Shown here: positions 44,543 through 53,752 of the stretch, in pieces | How positions within the stretch are numbered: position 1 is the first letter of the stretch | Layout: each line of letters starts with the position of its first letter | DNA from: Candidatus Poribacteria bacterium | GTDB lineage: Bacteria; Poribacteria; WGA-4E; WGA-3G | Direction of reading: 5' to 3' | Assembly: GCA_028824685.1 (NCBI GenBank) | Contig: JAPPCZ010000083.1 | Coordinates: 26,678-90,677 of the forward strand | DNA length: 64,000 nt | The notes under the pieces: generated by a model | What the model was told of the DNA's origin: nothing | Databases searched by the model: none | The model's input: the letters and a program-made list of their open reading frames with translations, nothing else | Position numbers and translations under genes: made by a program

Positions 44543-46777
44543 TCAAAAACGCCGCACCAATTCCAAACTCCAAAACCGCGGTTCGTTGACATAACCGGTT
44601 AGATTGTTAAAATCAATACCGCCAGTAGGAGATGTATCGTTGAGGATATTACGTCCTATAAGTGCTATCTCTGTGTTGCCATCGGGCAGTTGGCAAGCAA
44701 ATCGCAAACCACCTTCCAAAAGCCAATCATCGCTGAATTCCACAGAGTCGTAAAGGAAGTAGTGTACTCGGCTGCGATATGCCCAATCCGTAGCTGCAAC
44801 AAGGCGAAAACCTGCTGGAAGATCAAGCATGTAGCGCAACGTAACATCTGCAATCCAAGTAGGTGCTTGTGGTAGACTGTTGCCGTCAATGGAAAAAGTT
44901 CCTTCAGCAGAAGCGGGGGGATCCAGCACTTCACACGGTGCGCCGCACCCTTGCACCGCCAAATTTAGATCGTCAATGCGCGTTTGGTTGTAACTAAGTC
45001 CCGCTGACATCTCAAGTGACGTTATCGGGAGAAAAATCAACTCAGCTTCAGCACCGCGTCCGACGGTGCTATCAGCGTTCACTAACCGATTGAAATTTGC
45101 CTCTCCCCCTACCGCTGTGAGTTGTTGATCCTGCATCAAGTAGTTGAATGCTGCCAGATTCATGTGCAACCGTTGTTCCCATAAACGTAACTTTGTGCCA
45201 CCTTCAAAGGAGAAAATGGTCTCCGTATCTGCTACCGTGACCTCGTTACCAAACAGCAAACGTCCCTGAATACTCGGCGCGCGAAATCCTCGTGCTGCAC
45301 GCAAGTATGTCTGCACGTTGGGTGTAACTTCATAGCGTAGACTCAAATCGCCGCTCCATACGGTGTCCTGTGGGTTCTGGTGAATGGGACCGAGTGTGCC
45401 TGCCTCCGTAACAGCAGGTGCTTCGTCGCGCCATGCCGTATAGTCCTTTGCATCATCAGATAATCGGATGCCAGCACCCAATTCCAGATCGTCAAGCACT
45501 TGCAAAGTCATTGAAGCAAACGCTGCGCGTGCAGTAGCCGTTTGTTCTTGGCGCACTAACCCATCCTGAACGCCTTCTCCTAAAGTATCGTAGTTGAAAT
45601 CCTCCATTTCCACGAACTCACGGAAATAGTACAATCCAAACTGATAGGCAAGCCGATTTTCTCCCGTACTCATCAAGCGTACTTCTTGGCTAAACTGACT
45701 TAGCAAAGGAATACCAGACGCTGTTTCGGAAGGGAAAGGAATCACACCGGGACCGCTTGACGGAAGGAACGCAGCACCGTATCCACCGTCAATATCTCCA
45801 CGCGAGAAAGTGGTAAGTCGCTCTAATCCAGTCAATGAAACCAGTTGGAAGTTTCCAATATCGTAACGTACTTCAGCGGCTAAACCACCCGATCTCATCG
45901 TTTGCTCATTACGTCCATCGTGTGAGATGCTGTCGTGAGTAAAATCTTCTACTAAGCCTCCCTCCCCCGATGCCAAGATATTGGCACGAAAAAGACGTGA
46001 TGTTCCATCAAGATCGCGTGCATGGAGTTTGAGCCACGCCTCCAGTTTTGGTGTGGGTGTCCATAACAACTGTAGTCGTCCGGCTAAGTCACGATGTCCA
46101 CCGAGGATATTTTCTTCAGTTGTCCGTGCGTTATCTATCCAATCGCCTCGTTCTTGCCTAAGTAGAGATAACCGAGCGGAAAGCACAGAAGGTACAAGCG
46201 GGCCGGACACTGCCCCTTCAACATTAACGCTGCTGAACCGTCCGTAACTTACCCGTACATATCCTTCTGATGTTTCTGTAGGTCGTGCTGATTCAAACTT
46301 TACAACACCTGCTGGCGTATTGCGTCCAAAGAGTGTGCCTTGTGGACCTCGTAGCACCTCAATCCGATTCAAGTCAAATGCAGGAAATCCTTTCAACATC
46401 GTATTTTCAAGCACAACACCATCGTAGAGAACGGAAACTGGCTGTGAAGCGTTGAGGTCAAAGTCGGTATTGCCAAGTCCACGGATATAAAAGCGTGGAA
46501 ACACGCGTCCATACGACGACTCCATCTGTAAACTTGGAGTCCGATTCGACAAAAATCGTAAATCCAAACCTGATGATCGCAACGTATCGGATTTGTCGCC
46601 ACGGATGGTTGAGACAGAGAGTGGCACCTCAAAAGATAACTGCTCGCGTTTACGGGCAGTGACTACAACCTCTTCTAATGCATAAACCTCTTCGGTTTCT
46701 TCTTCAGCAACAACTGTCAAAGATACAAATAGCATTGCCATTAAAACTAAAACACAAATCTGTTTGCTAAAATTCAT
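44543..46777 (-). CDS. TonB-dependent outer-membrane receptor
   Basis: A signal peptide (residues 1-24) is followed by a TonB-box region (EVYALEEVVVTARKREQLSF), a plug domain (about 45-160, with PSLQMESSYGRVFPRFYIRG and EVLRGPQGTLFGRNTPAGVV) and a 22-strand barrel ending in the C-terminal aromatic residue (WSLELVRRF). The EVVVTARKRE start places it in the iron-complex/IroN- or CirA-like group, often for siderophores or other large ligands. The ligand is unknown, as no biosynthetic or transport partner is adjacent. GGGGAG precedes the ATG. It begins 29 bases after the 66-codon gene and may be transcribed with it. Confidence 0.94.
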   Translation of the reverse strand: MNFSKQICVLVLMAMLFVSLTVVAEEETEEVYALEEVVVTARKREQLSFEVPLSVSTIRGDKSDTLRSSGLDLRFLSNRTPSLQMESSYGRVFPRFYIRGLGNTDFDLNASQPVSVLYDGVVLENTMLKGFPAFDLNRIEVLRGPQGTLFGRNTPAGVVKFESARPTETSEGYVRVSYGRFSSVNVEGAVSGPLVPSVLSARLSLLRQERGDWIDNARTTEENILGGHRDLAGRLQLLWTPTPKLEAWLKLHARDLDGTSRLFRANILASGEGGLVEDFTHDSISHDGRNEQTMRSGGLAAEVRYDIGNFQLVSLTGLERLTTFSRGDIDGGYGAAFLPSSGPGVIPFPSETASGIPLLSQFSQEVRLMSTGENRLAYQFGLYYFREFVEMEDFNYDTLGEGVQDGLVRQEQTATARAAFASMTLQVLDDLELGAGIRLSDDAKDYTAWRDEAPAVTEAGTLGPIHQNPQDTVWSGDLSLRYEVTPNVQTYLRAARGFRAPSIQGRLLFGNEVTVADTETIFSFEGGTKLRLWEQRLHMNLAAFNYLMQDQQLTAVGGEANFNRLVNADSTVGRGAEAELIFLPITSLEMSAGLSYNQTRIDDLNLAVQGCGAPCEVLDPPASAEGTFSIDGNSLPQAPTWIADVTLRYMLDLPAGFRLVAATDWAYRSRVHYFLYDSVEFSDDWLLEGGLRFACQLPDGNTEIALIGRNILNDTSPTGGIDFNNLTGYVNEPRFWSLELVRRF

Positions 46778-46806
46778 ATTCTCCCCTATTGAAAATGTAA
46801 AGTGTT

Positions 46807-47007
46807 TTATTTAATATTTTTTGTCGGATCCTCTTTCCTGAGTTCCCCATTCGGTAGTTCATAGTAAAGGTGTCCGTTAATATCGTATACATTGGGAATT
46901 CCTTTTTTTCGGTTTTCTTCTTGTGCCTTTTTAACCGCGCGATTTCCAATCCGCAAGAGTTCCCGTGCTTGTTTATAGGTTTTAAGGTTGAAGTCGTCTT
47001 GACGCAT
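46807..47007 (-). CDS. Small partner protein of the zeta-like kinase
   Basis: This basic 66-residue protein has a helical first half (KQARELLRIGNRAVKKAQEE) and a second half VYDINGHLYYELPNGEL. Its ATG overlaps the stop of the upstream gene by one base (TAATG), so the two are translationally coupled. The gene arrangement resembles a toxin-antitoxin pair, but the classical epsilon antitoxin fold is not recognisable, so the antitoxin role is inferred from context. Confidence 0.6.
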   Translation of the reverse strand: MRQDDFNLKTYKQARELLRIGNRAVKKAQEENRKKGIPNVYDINGHLYYELPNGELRKEDPTKNIK

Positions 47008-47594
47008 TACGTACCTCCCTTGCTAATGTCTTGCATAAAAAGTTCAAAGAAAGTTTCGTTTGTTACCATAAATTGGTTGCCTTTACCAGAGGCAACTTCC
47101 TGAAATTGTTCTCCAGAATTATAAAACAGATGCCATTGGTCTGCCTGATTTTTGTAGATGTGCCAAAAATTATGCTTACTTCGGTAGAAGCGTCTCACGA
47201 TGTCTTCCGTTGGCACATGATGACCACCTGCCATTACCCGATTTCTGACGCGAGCGATACACGTTTCAGGCGATTTAAGAAAAAGAAAGACGATTGTCAC
47301 TGTCCATCCTGCATCTTTCAATTCAGAGATTATTCTCTGAAATCCTTTACCTGCAAGAGTTACTTCAACAACAAAATTTTTTTCTGCGTCAATAAGACGA
47401 TGGATTTCGTCAAAAAACAGACGTCCTGCTTGGATTCGGACTTTGCCAAATTCTTCTGGTGTAGGGGCGAGTTGTGCTGCGATTGCGTCAGCACTGATGT
47501 ATTCAGAAACTTCAGAGGAGTGCAGATATTCAGAAGCAAACGTTGTTTTGCCAGACCCGTTTGGACCGGCAACAATCATCACATTTTTTGACAA
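47007..47594 (-). CDS. Zeta-toxin-like P-loop kinase
   Basis: The Walker A motif GPNGSGKT is at residues 10-17. SAD in EYISADAIAAQLAP and the arginine-bearing RVRNRVMAGGHHVP match the zeta toxin/AAA_33 group. Classical zeta toxins phosphorylate UDP-N-acetylglucosamine and block wall synthesis; many chromosomal relatives are uncharacterised. Start is TTG 47594, which has AGAGGA 5 bases upstream; ATG 47579 would remove only 5 residues but still leave the P-loop. It precedes a coupled 66-codon gene. Confidence 0.85.
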   Translation of the reverse strand: MSKNVMIVAGPNGSGKTTFASEYLHSSEVSEYISADAIAAQLAPTPEEFGKVRIQAGRLFFDEIHRLIDAEKNFVVEVTLAGKGFQRIISELKDAGWTVTIVFLFLKSPETCIARVRNRVMAGGHHVPTEDIVRRFYRSKHNFWHIYKNQADQWHLFYNSGEQFQEVASGKGNQFMVTNETFFELFMQDISKGGT

Positions 47595-47666
47595 AGGTTC
47601 CTCTTTTCAGATTTTCTATCTCTTAATATGATGCTTATGGCTTTCTTTGAGCAAAGTATATCACAA

Positions 47667-47764
47667 AATTGTTGAAGAATCAAAGGTTTCCGTTGTTCTA
47701 ACTAACAAAACGCTAAATTGTTGAAGAATCAAAGGTTTCCGTTGTTCTAACTAACAAAACGCTT
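47667..47764. repeat. Two tandem copies of a 49-bp sequence
   Basis: The sequence starting AAATTGTTGAAGAATC and ending AACAAAACGCT occurs at 47667-47715 and again, apparently identical, at 47716-47764. It abuts the purB promoter. With only two copies and no spacers it is not a CRISPR. Confidence 0.9.
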
Positions 47765-47792
47765 TACATTCTCATTCATTTAATATACAATT
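47764..47792 (+). promoter_or_regulatory. Sigma70-type promoter of purB
   Basis: TTTACA and TACAAT are separated by 17 bases, about 27 bases before the purB start. The second 49-bp repeat copy ends at the -35 box. Confidence 0.55.
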
Positions 47793-47819
47793 AAGCCAAA
47801 AAACTGGAGAAAAGTGTCT

Positions 47820-49238
47820 ATGCAGCTTTACGAAGCCGTCAGTCCGTTAGATTTCAGATATTATGGCGGCGATGATACTTTTATGAAACGCCTCCTGCCC
47901 TATGTGTCCGAGGCAGGATATGTCACCTATCAGGCAAAGGTGGAGGCAGCGTTGACACGCACGCTCGCAAACTATGGTGTCTGTTCGTCAAAATTTGCCG
48001 ATGAAGTTGAACAAGCAGTGGATCAGGTAACCGCAGAGGAGGTATACGAGGAACAGCGGCGTATCCGACATAACATCCGTTCACTTGTCAATGTGATTCG
48101 GAGTAAAATTAGCCCAGAAGCACGTCCGTATGTTCATTTGTTCGCGACCTCAGCAGATATTTTGGATACTGCAACAGCATTGCGATTCAAAGCGCTGATT
48201 GAAAACGTTATTGTTCCAGATATGATTGAACTGGAAAAACAGTTGATTGGCTTAGCACGTGAGCATGCAGAGACGCCGCAAATCGGTCGGACGCACGGTC
48301 AACACGCAGAACCTATAACATTCGGTTATGCGTTAGCACTCTACATCAGTCGACTCGGCACTCGCATTGAGAAGATTCATGAAGCAGGACAAAACTTACG
48401 CGGACAATTTTCTGGTGCAGTGGGAGCGTTTAACGGACTTTCTCTGATACATGAACATCCTGAACAGATTGAGGCAGATTTTCTGGCACTGCTCGGATTG
48501 AAACCTTCCGATACGCATACGTCAACGCAGTGTGTGGAACCGGAGTTTATCTCCGATGTGGCGTATCATGTTACAGCGGCGTATACAATACTCGCTAATT
48601 TTGCTGATGATATGCGACACCTCTACCGAACCGAAATCGCTGAGGTTGGCAGGAAGTATAACCCGAAATTGGTCGGTTCGTCTACGATGCCTCACAAGGT
48701 TAATCCGGAGGCGTATGAGAACATCAAAAGTCTATGGAAAGCTTTTGTCCCGCGCATGCAGACCGTTTTTATGGATAGTATTTTAGAACACCAACGCGAT
48801 CTTACCAATTCTGCGTCCAGTCGATTTTTGACGGAGTTGGTTACAGCATTTGATTATGCAATCTATCGACTTCGGCGTGCGTTGGATGAAATGGATGTTA
48901 AGGCAGAAAACATGCAACGCAACCTTGATATGAGTGCAGAGGACACGATTGCAGAACCCATATATTTGTTGATGGCGTATTACGGTTTTCCAGATGCTTA
49001 TGACCATACCCGTAAGTTGATAGGACAAGTGCACCAGACTGGAAAAAGTTTAACAACTCTATTATGGGAGGATGAGACCTTTCGACCGTTCCTTAATAAG
49101 TTGACGGAACCGCAACGCGAAGCACTTCGTTCCCCAACGAATTATATCGGTGCTTCGGTGCGGCGAACCCATGCGACGTGCGATGAATGGGAAAATCGGA
49201 TAGAGAATCTAATGGCGAGTGTTGACAATCCCACATAA
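47820..49238 (+). CDS. purB: Adenylosuccinate lyase
   Basis: This enzyme of the fumarase/aspartase superfamily acts twice in purine synthesis, splitting SAICAR to AICAR and adenylosuccinate to AMP, with fumarate released. The family signature is GSSTMPHKVNPEAYENIKSL. The substrate-binding TGRTH-like region is QIGRTHGQHAEPITFGYALA, and the N-terminal DFRYYGGD is typical. Length (about 472) is normal. GGAG lies 12 bases before ATG 47820; GTG 47814 is the alternative start. No other purine gene is close. Confidence 0.94.
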   Translation: MQLYEAVSPLDFRYYGGDDTFMKRLLPYVSEAGYVTYQAKVEAALTRTLANYGVCSSKFADEVEQAVDQVTAEEVYEEQRRIRHNIRSLVNVIRSKISPEARPYVHLFATSADILDTATALRFKALIENVIVPDMIELEKQLIGLAREHAETPQIGRTHGQHAEPITFGYALALYISRLGTRIEKIHEAGQNLRGQFSGAVGAFNGLSLIHEHPEQIEADFLALLGLKPSDTHTSTQCVEPEFISDVAYHVTAAYTILANFADDMRHLYRTEIAEVGRKYNPKLVGSSTMPHKVNPEAYENIKSLWKAFVPRMQTVFMDSILEHQRDLTNSASSRFLTELVTAFDYAIYRLRRALDEMDVKAENMQRNLDMSAEDTIAEPIYLLMAYYGFPDAYDHTRKLIGQVHQTGKSLTTLLWEDETFRPFLNKLTEPQREALRSPTNYIGASVRRTHATCDEWENRIENLMASVDNPT

Positions 49239-49302
49239 ACAAATACGTCGCGGGTGCGGGAAACTTAAACAGGAATAAAGTAAAGTTCTCGTTTGACAGA
49301 AA

Positions 49303-50793
49303 ATGTTTGATATTACCTACTTAGGGGGAAGGTGTTTCCGTTTTATCAAACGCTACCCGCGTACGTTCACAATAGTTGGCTTTTTGCTGATTTTCGGCAT
49401 CGGTATTTGGGTAGGTAGAGAGGTGCCTTTTGAAAAAATACCTGATTACTTCAAATCTTATACCGATCCTGAAAGTAGCGATGAAACGAAGCAAGTGCTG
49501 CCCGGAATCGTCCATCGGCAGATATTGGACGATGGTGTATTGACCAACATCCTTTCTGTGGCACCCGATGCAGTAGACATCCGTCCTTATCGTGCGTTAA
49601 ACGCAGGCATAGGCACGGAATCTTTGCCCTCAATTGCCCGACGACACAAAGCCCCTATCGCAATTAATGGCGGATTTTTTGAGATGCAAGGCACATTTCG
49701 TGGGGAATCGGTCGGCGCGTTGAAAATTGATGGCGAATGGGTGAGTGAACCCGAGCAGGGACGCGGGGTTGTCGGACTCAGAACCGTTGATGGAAAAATT
49801 GAGACTTATATGGATAGGATTGTCCTTCAGCATGAAGTTGTCTTGCCAAATGAGACTACACTGAAAATTGACGGTATCAATCGCGGGCGTTTGAGCAACG
49901 AATTGGTGCTTTATCGCCCTCATTTTCACTCAATAACTTTAACAATGGCTGACGGTGTTGAAGTTGTTGTTAGAAACGGTGAGGTCGTTGATATCCATGA
50001 TGGGAAAGGTAGTACGCGCATTCCTGCTGATGGTTATATTCTTTCGGCAAATGGGTGGAAGCGGGTATTGCTGTTAAAACATATTGCACTTGGCGATTCG
50101 GTAGAAATCCGTGAGAAAATAATTCCTGAACGCGTCGGCGACAACAATTTGTGGGCAGGTTTTACACATATTATTAGTGGTGGTCCCTTGTTACTGCGGA
50201 ACGGTGTTATATCTACAACAGAAGCGTACAAGCGAGAAGGTTTTGATGCTTCGTTTCACAGTTTTTGGCATCCGCGCACTGCAGTTGGTAAAAAAGCGGA
50301 TGGCACCCTCCTTTTTGTGACCATAACAGCTGCAAAGTTGGGTGTTCGCCGTGGTGTCACGTTACAGCAGCTTGCAAAACTTTTTGTGGAATGGGGTGCA
50401 ACAGACGCTGTCAATTTGGATGGCGGTTATTCTTCAATGATGATAATTCGGAATCAGGTGGTAAGTTTCAAGCGAACACAACGTGATCGGTCTCAATCTG
50501 GTGATAAATCTAAACCCACTGCATCAGAGAAGCGACCAGAAAAGAACGTGGAGCCGCCTTCGTCAGTGAAAAAACCTGAGAAGAGTGCGAAACCTGCTGC
50601 ATCAGAAAAAAAATCTGAGAAGAACGCAAAACAGGCTTCGCCAGAGAAACAGCAGCCACAAAAGGCATCACCTGAGAGAAGCGCAAGGACTGCCCGCGGC
50701 AATCGTAGGGTTCGACCGATGCCAACGTTTCAAGGACGTTCAATTTCGGATGCTATCTTAATATTCCCACGTAGTGCCGCTAAGTCAAAATAG
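49303..50793 (+). CDS. Membrane-anchored phosphodiester glycosidase-domain (NAGPA/DUF2233) protein
   Basis: An N-terminal transmembrane helix (residues 21-40, TFTIVGFLLIFGIGIWVG) anchors an extracytoplasmic domain with NAGPA landmarks IAINGGFFEMQGTFRGESVG, PRTAVGKKADGTLLFVTI and VEWGATDAVNLDGGYSSMMI. Members cleave N-acetylglucosamine-1-phosphodiester bonds; bacterial ones are often tied to exopolysaccharide or wall glycans. The last 100 residues are a low-complexity K/E/S/P tail with imperfect repeats of the type EKxxEKxxKxAxxEK. No Shine-Dalgarno is evident. A 130-base gap separates it from the next gene. Confidence 0.87.
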   Translation: MFDITYLGGRCFRFIKRYPRTFTIVGFLLIFGIGIWVGREVPFEKIPDYFKSYTDPESSDETKQVLPGIVHRQILDDGVLTNILSVAPDAVDIRPYRALNAGIGTESLPSIARRHKAPIAINGGFFEMQGTFRGESVGALKIDGEWVSEPEQGRGVVGLRTVDGKIETYMDRIVLQHEVVLPNETTLKIDGINRGRLSNELVLYRPHFHSITLTMADGVEVVVRNGEVVDIHDGKGSTRIPADGYILSANGWKRVLLLKHIALGDSVEIREKIIPERVGDNNLWAGFTHIISGGPLLLRNGVISTTEAYKREGFDASFHSFWHPRTAVGKKADGTLLFVTITAAKLGVRRGVTLQQLAKLFVEWGATDAVNLDGGYSSMMIIRNQVVSFKRTQRDRSQSGDKSKPTASEKRPEKNVEPPSSVKKPEKSAKPAASEKKSEKNAKQASPEKQQPQKASPERSARTARGNRRVRPMPTFQGRSISDAILIFPRSAAKSK

Positions 50794-50922
50794 GGTTATT
50801 GTTTGGAAATCTTGCTTACAATTACAGATTAACCAAATTTAGTGGATATTTTTTAACAGATGTGGTTAAATATAAAAGGTGAGTTAATTTGAAAACGGGT
50901 ATCTCAACAAGAGGAAAAAGAC

Positions 50923-52812
50923 ATGAAAAGAAATTCCATTTTACGGGGTAACAAAGTATTCCACCAATTTTTGAAATATAATCTATTTTGCTTGTCGCTT
51001 TTTTGCCTTGTATTTTCGGCAAATGCGCAAGAACGTTTCGCAGACGCAGTTGGACCAGTTACCGTTCGCGAGGTAACTGCTATATCCCCTTTGGTCGTGC
51101 CTTATATTACGTGGGGTGGTGAATCTGCGTTGTTCCATGCCAATGGCGGATTGACAACACAAACAGGCACTATCATGGAGAAACAGGGATTGAATCTCAA
51201 ATTGGTGCCAGGCGATAATTTTCAACAGCAAGTCCGTGACTATCTATCGGGTAAATCCCCTATCCTGCGCGGCACTTTCAGAATGATAGCCCAAGCAAGT
51301 GAAGTTGTGGGACGCGATCCGCGCACAAAACCTGTTGTGTTCGGACAACTAACGTGGTCCGCAGGCGACCATTTTGTAGGACGTAAGAACATTCGCAAGA
51401 TTTCTGATCTGAGCGGTAAAAAGATTGCCATTCAAAAAGGGGGACCGCACGTCGGAATGCTCTACGATATGTTAAAAACTGCCCGACTCTCAAAAGCAAA
51501 TGTTCAAATCGTGTGGGTTGACGAATTGACAGGTGCAAACGGACCCGCAGAAAAGTTCCGTAACGATGATTCTATTGCAGGATGTTTTGTGATTACACCT
51601 GATATGATCGGATTGACAGGCGGTCCTGATAATACTGGCACTGGTGCAGAAGGCACCGTGATCGGTGCACACGTCGTGGTTAGCACTGCTACACTTTCAC
51701 GTTCTATTGCGGATGTTTACGCATGTCGCAAGGATTTCTACGACACATACAAACCTCTCATTGAACGATTCTTTGCGGGTTATCTGAAGGGTGCTGAAGA
51801 GGTTGTTGCACTCAAAAAAGTTTATGAAAGAAGTGGGTCAACGCAATACAATAAGCTGCTGACGATGATGCAGAATATCTACGGGAAAGACGTGCTGCCA
51901 ACGCTTGAAGAAGATGCCCACGGTTTAATAGCAGATTGCACTTTTGTTGGGCAACCCGGCAATATCGCATTTTTCAACGATCCAACCAATACTATTACCG
52001 GTTTTGAAGGATTTAATAAAGCAGGATTGGATATGGCAGTCAATTGGGGATTTGCAAAGCAGCGTTACGCGCTCCTTCCCTCAGACATGAATTTTAATTC
52101 CAACACGTTTAAGAATCTGCTTGCTACTACCGTAGCAGCTCCCACGCAGCTGAAACAGACGCGTTTCAAAAAGGAAACTGTCCGTGCAGAGATTGAATCG
52201 TTTAATGAGGACGCGGTGCTTGACGAAAAGACGCTGATCTCCTTTACAATTCAATTTGGCGCGAACGAAGACACTTTTAGCGGCACTCAATATAGTTCAG
52301 AATTTGACAGAGTCGTTGAACTTGCTTCTAAATATGGAAACGCTGCTATTGCAATAAAGGGGCATAGCGACCCATCACGAACGTTGAGTGTTTTGGTAAG
52401 AACAGGTCTCTCAAAAGGGATTTTAAAGCGAACTGGCACACGCGGAAACTATAGATATTTCATGAGTGGCAAACCTTTTAGCCTTGAAGATACTGGTGAA
52501 TTGATTCGCCTCATTGAACGGAAAACGTTTGATGATGGCACTGATGTTGAAAGTCCGTACCAAGTAATGCGGGCAGCACTTAAGCTCTCAGAACAACGCG
52601 GTGAAGCGGTAAAACAATCAATTATTGACTATGCGCGGCGTAAAAATGCACGCATTGATGCGGACCAGATTGTCCCTGTCGGTGTGGGAATCAAAGAACC
52701 GATTATTCCAAAACCGACAAGCCCTGCAGAAGCTGCAGAAAATCGGCGTGTTGAATTCGCACTCATCAAAGTCTCGGCGGAAGCTGTTGCTGCCTCCGAT
52801 TTTGACTTTTAG
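50923..52812 (+). CDS. NMT1-type solute-binding protein fused to an OmpA-like domain
   Basis: A signal peptide (about residues 15-36, ending SANAQE) precedes a periplasmic solute-binding fold of the NMT1/SsuA type (about 50-400, e.g. KISDLSGKKIAIQKGGPHVG and GYLKGAEEVVALKK). Residues about 425-620 are an OmpA-like peptidoglycan-binding domain (SFTIQFGANEDTF, AIAIKGHSD, LSEQRGEAVKQSI, AENRRVEFALI). The fusion would tie a ligand-binding module to the cell wall instead of a permease; no ABC permease is near. GAGG precedes the ATG. It is first in a three-gene operon with the vWA and second SBP-OmpA genes. Confidence 0.88.
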   Translation: MKRNSILRGNKVFHQFLKYNLFCLSLFCLVFSANAQERFADAVGPVTVREVTAISPLVVPYITWGGESALFHANGGLTTQTGTIMEKQGLNLKLVPGDNFQQQVRDYLSGKSPILRGTFRMIAQASEVVGRDPRTKPVVFGQLTWSAGDHFVGRKNIRKISDLSGKKIAIQKGGPHVGMLYDMLKTARLSKANVQIVWVDELTGANGPAEKFRNDDSIAGCFVITPDMIGLTGGPDNTGTGAEGTVIGAHVVVSTATLSRSIADVYACRKDFYDTYKPLIERFFAGYLKGAEEVVALKKVYERSGSTQYNKLLTMMQNIYGKDVLPTLEEDAHGLIADCTFVGQPGNIAFFNDPTNTITGFEGFNKAGLDMAVNWGFAKQRYALLPSDMNFNSNTFKNLLATTVAAPTQLKQTRFKKETVRAEIESFNEDAVLDEKTLISFTIQFGANEDTFSGTQYSSEFDRVVELASKYGNAAIAIKGHSDPSRTLSVLVRTGLSKGILKRTGTRGNYRYFMSGKPFSLEDTGELIRLIERKTFDDGTDVESPYQVMRAALKLSEQRGEAVKQSIIDYARRKNARIDADQIVPVGVGIKEPIIPKPTSPAEAAENRRVEFALIKVSAEAVAASDFDF

Positions 52813-52833
52813 TCTGTTAGATAGGAGACTCTT

Positions 52834-53748
52834 GTGAAACAAGTAAAAGTATCGTGTCTTTTTATTCTCCTTATATTCGTTTCTGTTCAGGTAGGTATAA
52901 CAGACAATGGCGTTCATACAGATAATATTGTCATCATCCTTGATGCTTCTGGTTCAATGCAGGACAAGTTTCGGGCAGACGAGACGAGATCAAAGATGGA
53001 TGCAGCGAAAGAGGCACTCAAAGAGGTGTTAGCGAAAGTACCCGATGGCACAAATATCGGGTTACTTGTATTTAGTGGTCGCAATATACGAGACGAATGG
53101 GTATATCCGTTGGGACCAAAAGATACAGCCAGAATCATAGCGGCGATTGATTTGCCGCAGCCTGAGGGCGGCACCCCACTCGGAAGATATATGCGTATCG
53201 GGGCGAACCGCCTCCTTGAACAGCGGGAAAAACAGTATAACTACGGCAACTATCGGTTGTTGATCGTAACAGACGGTGAGGCACAAGATCAAGCGAAAAT
53301 AGAACAGTATACACCTGAGATCCTGAATCGGCAGATCCGCGTTGATGTTATCGGTGTTGATATGAAAACCGACCATAAGTTGGCGACAGATGCGGATAGT
53401 TATCGCAGAGCGGATAACCCAGGGGAACTTGTGGCAGCAGTCTCGCAAATCCTTGCCGAAACTGGTGGGACCGGGACTGATATTGATGGCGAAGACGCAT
53501 TTGAATACATTGCCCCGCTCTCATCAGAGGTTGCTTTAGACCTTATTCAACGGATAACAACGCCACCGAGTAATACGGCAATAGAGACGACAACAGTAAA
53601 GCAGATGCCATCGCAACCAAAAGCACCGACACCACAACAACCGCAGCAGCCTGTCCAAAAACGCAGTGGTGGCAATAGCGGATGGCTTATTATCGGCCTT
53701 GTTATCGTAATTGTAGGTTTTATTGTTTTTAGACGAATGGGAAGATAG
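52834..53748 (+). CDS. Exported von Willebrand factor A protein with C-terminal membrane anchor
   Basis: A signal peptide (residues 1-23) is followed by a vWA domain (about 30-215) with an intact MIDAS: D37-A-S39-G-S41 in IILDASGSMQ, the Thr in PEGGTPLGRYM, and the Asp in LLIVTDGEAQDQ. A Pro/Gln-rich linker leads to a C-terminal transmembrane helix (283-304, GWLIIGLVIVIVGFIVF). It should display a metal-dependent protein-binding domain in the periplasm. Start is GTG 52834, with AGGAG 6 bases upstream. It lies 21 bases after the first SBP-OmpA gene and 4 bases before the second. Confidence 0.9.
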   Translation: MKQVKVSCLFILLIFVSVQVGITDNGVHTDNIVIILDASGSMQDKFRADETRSKMDAAKEALKEVLAKVPDGTNIGLLVFSGRNIRDEWVYPLGPKDTARIIAAIDLPQPEGGTPLGRYMRIGANRLLEQREKQYNYGNYRLLIVTDGEAQDQAKIEQYTPEILNRQIRVDVIGVDMKTDHKLATDADSYRRADNPGELVAAVSQILAETGGTGTDIDGEDAFEYIAPLSSEVALDLIQRITTPPSNTAIETTTVKQMPSQPKAPTPQQPQQPVQKRSGGNSGWLIIGLVIVIVGFIVFRRMGR

Positions 53749-53752
53749 TAGT

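Noticed and set aside
47667..47764. CRISPR array
   Set aside because: Only two adjacent identical 49-bp units without spacers, and no cas genes in the window.
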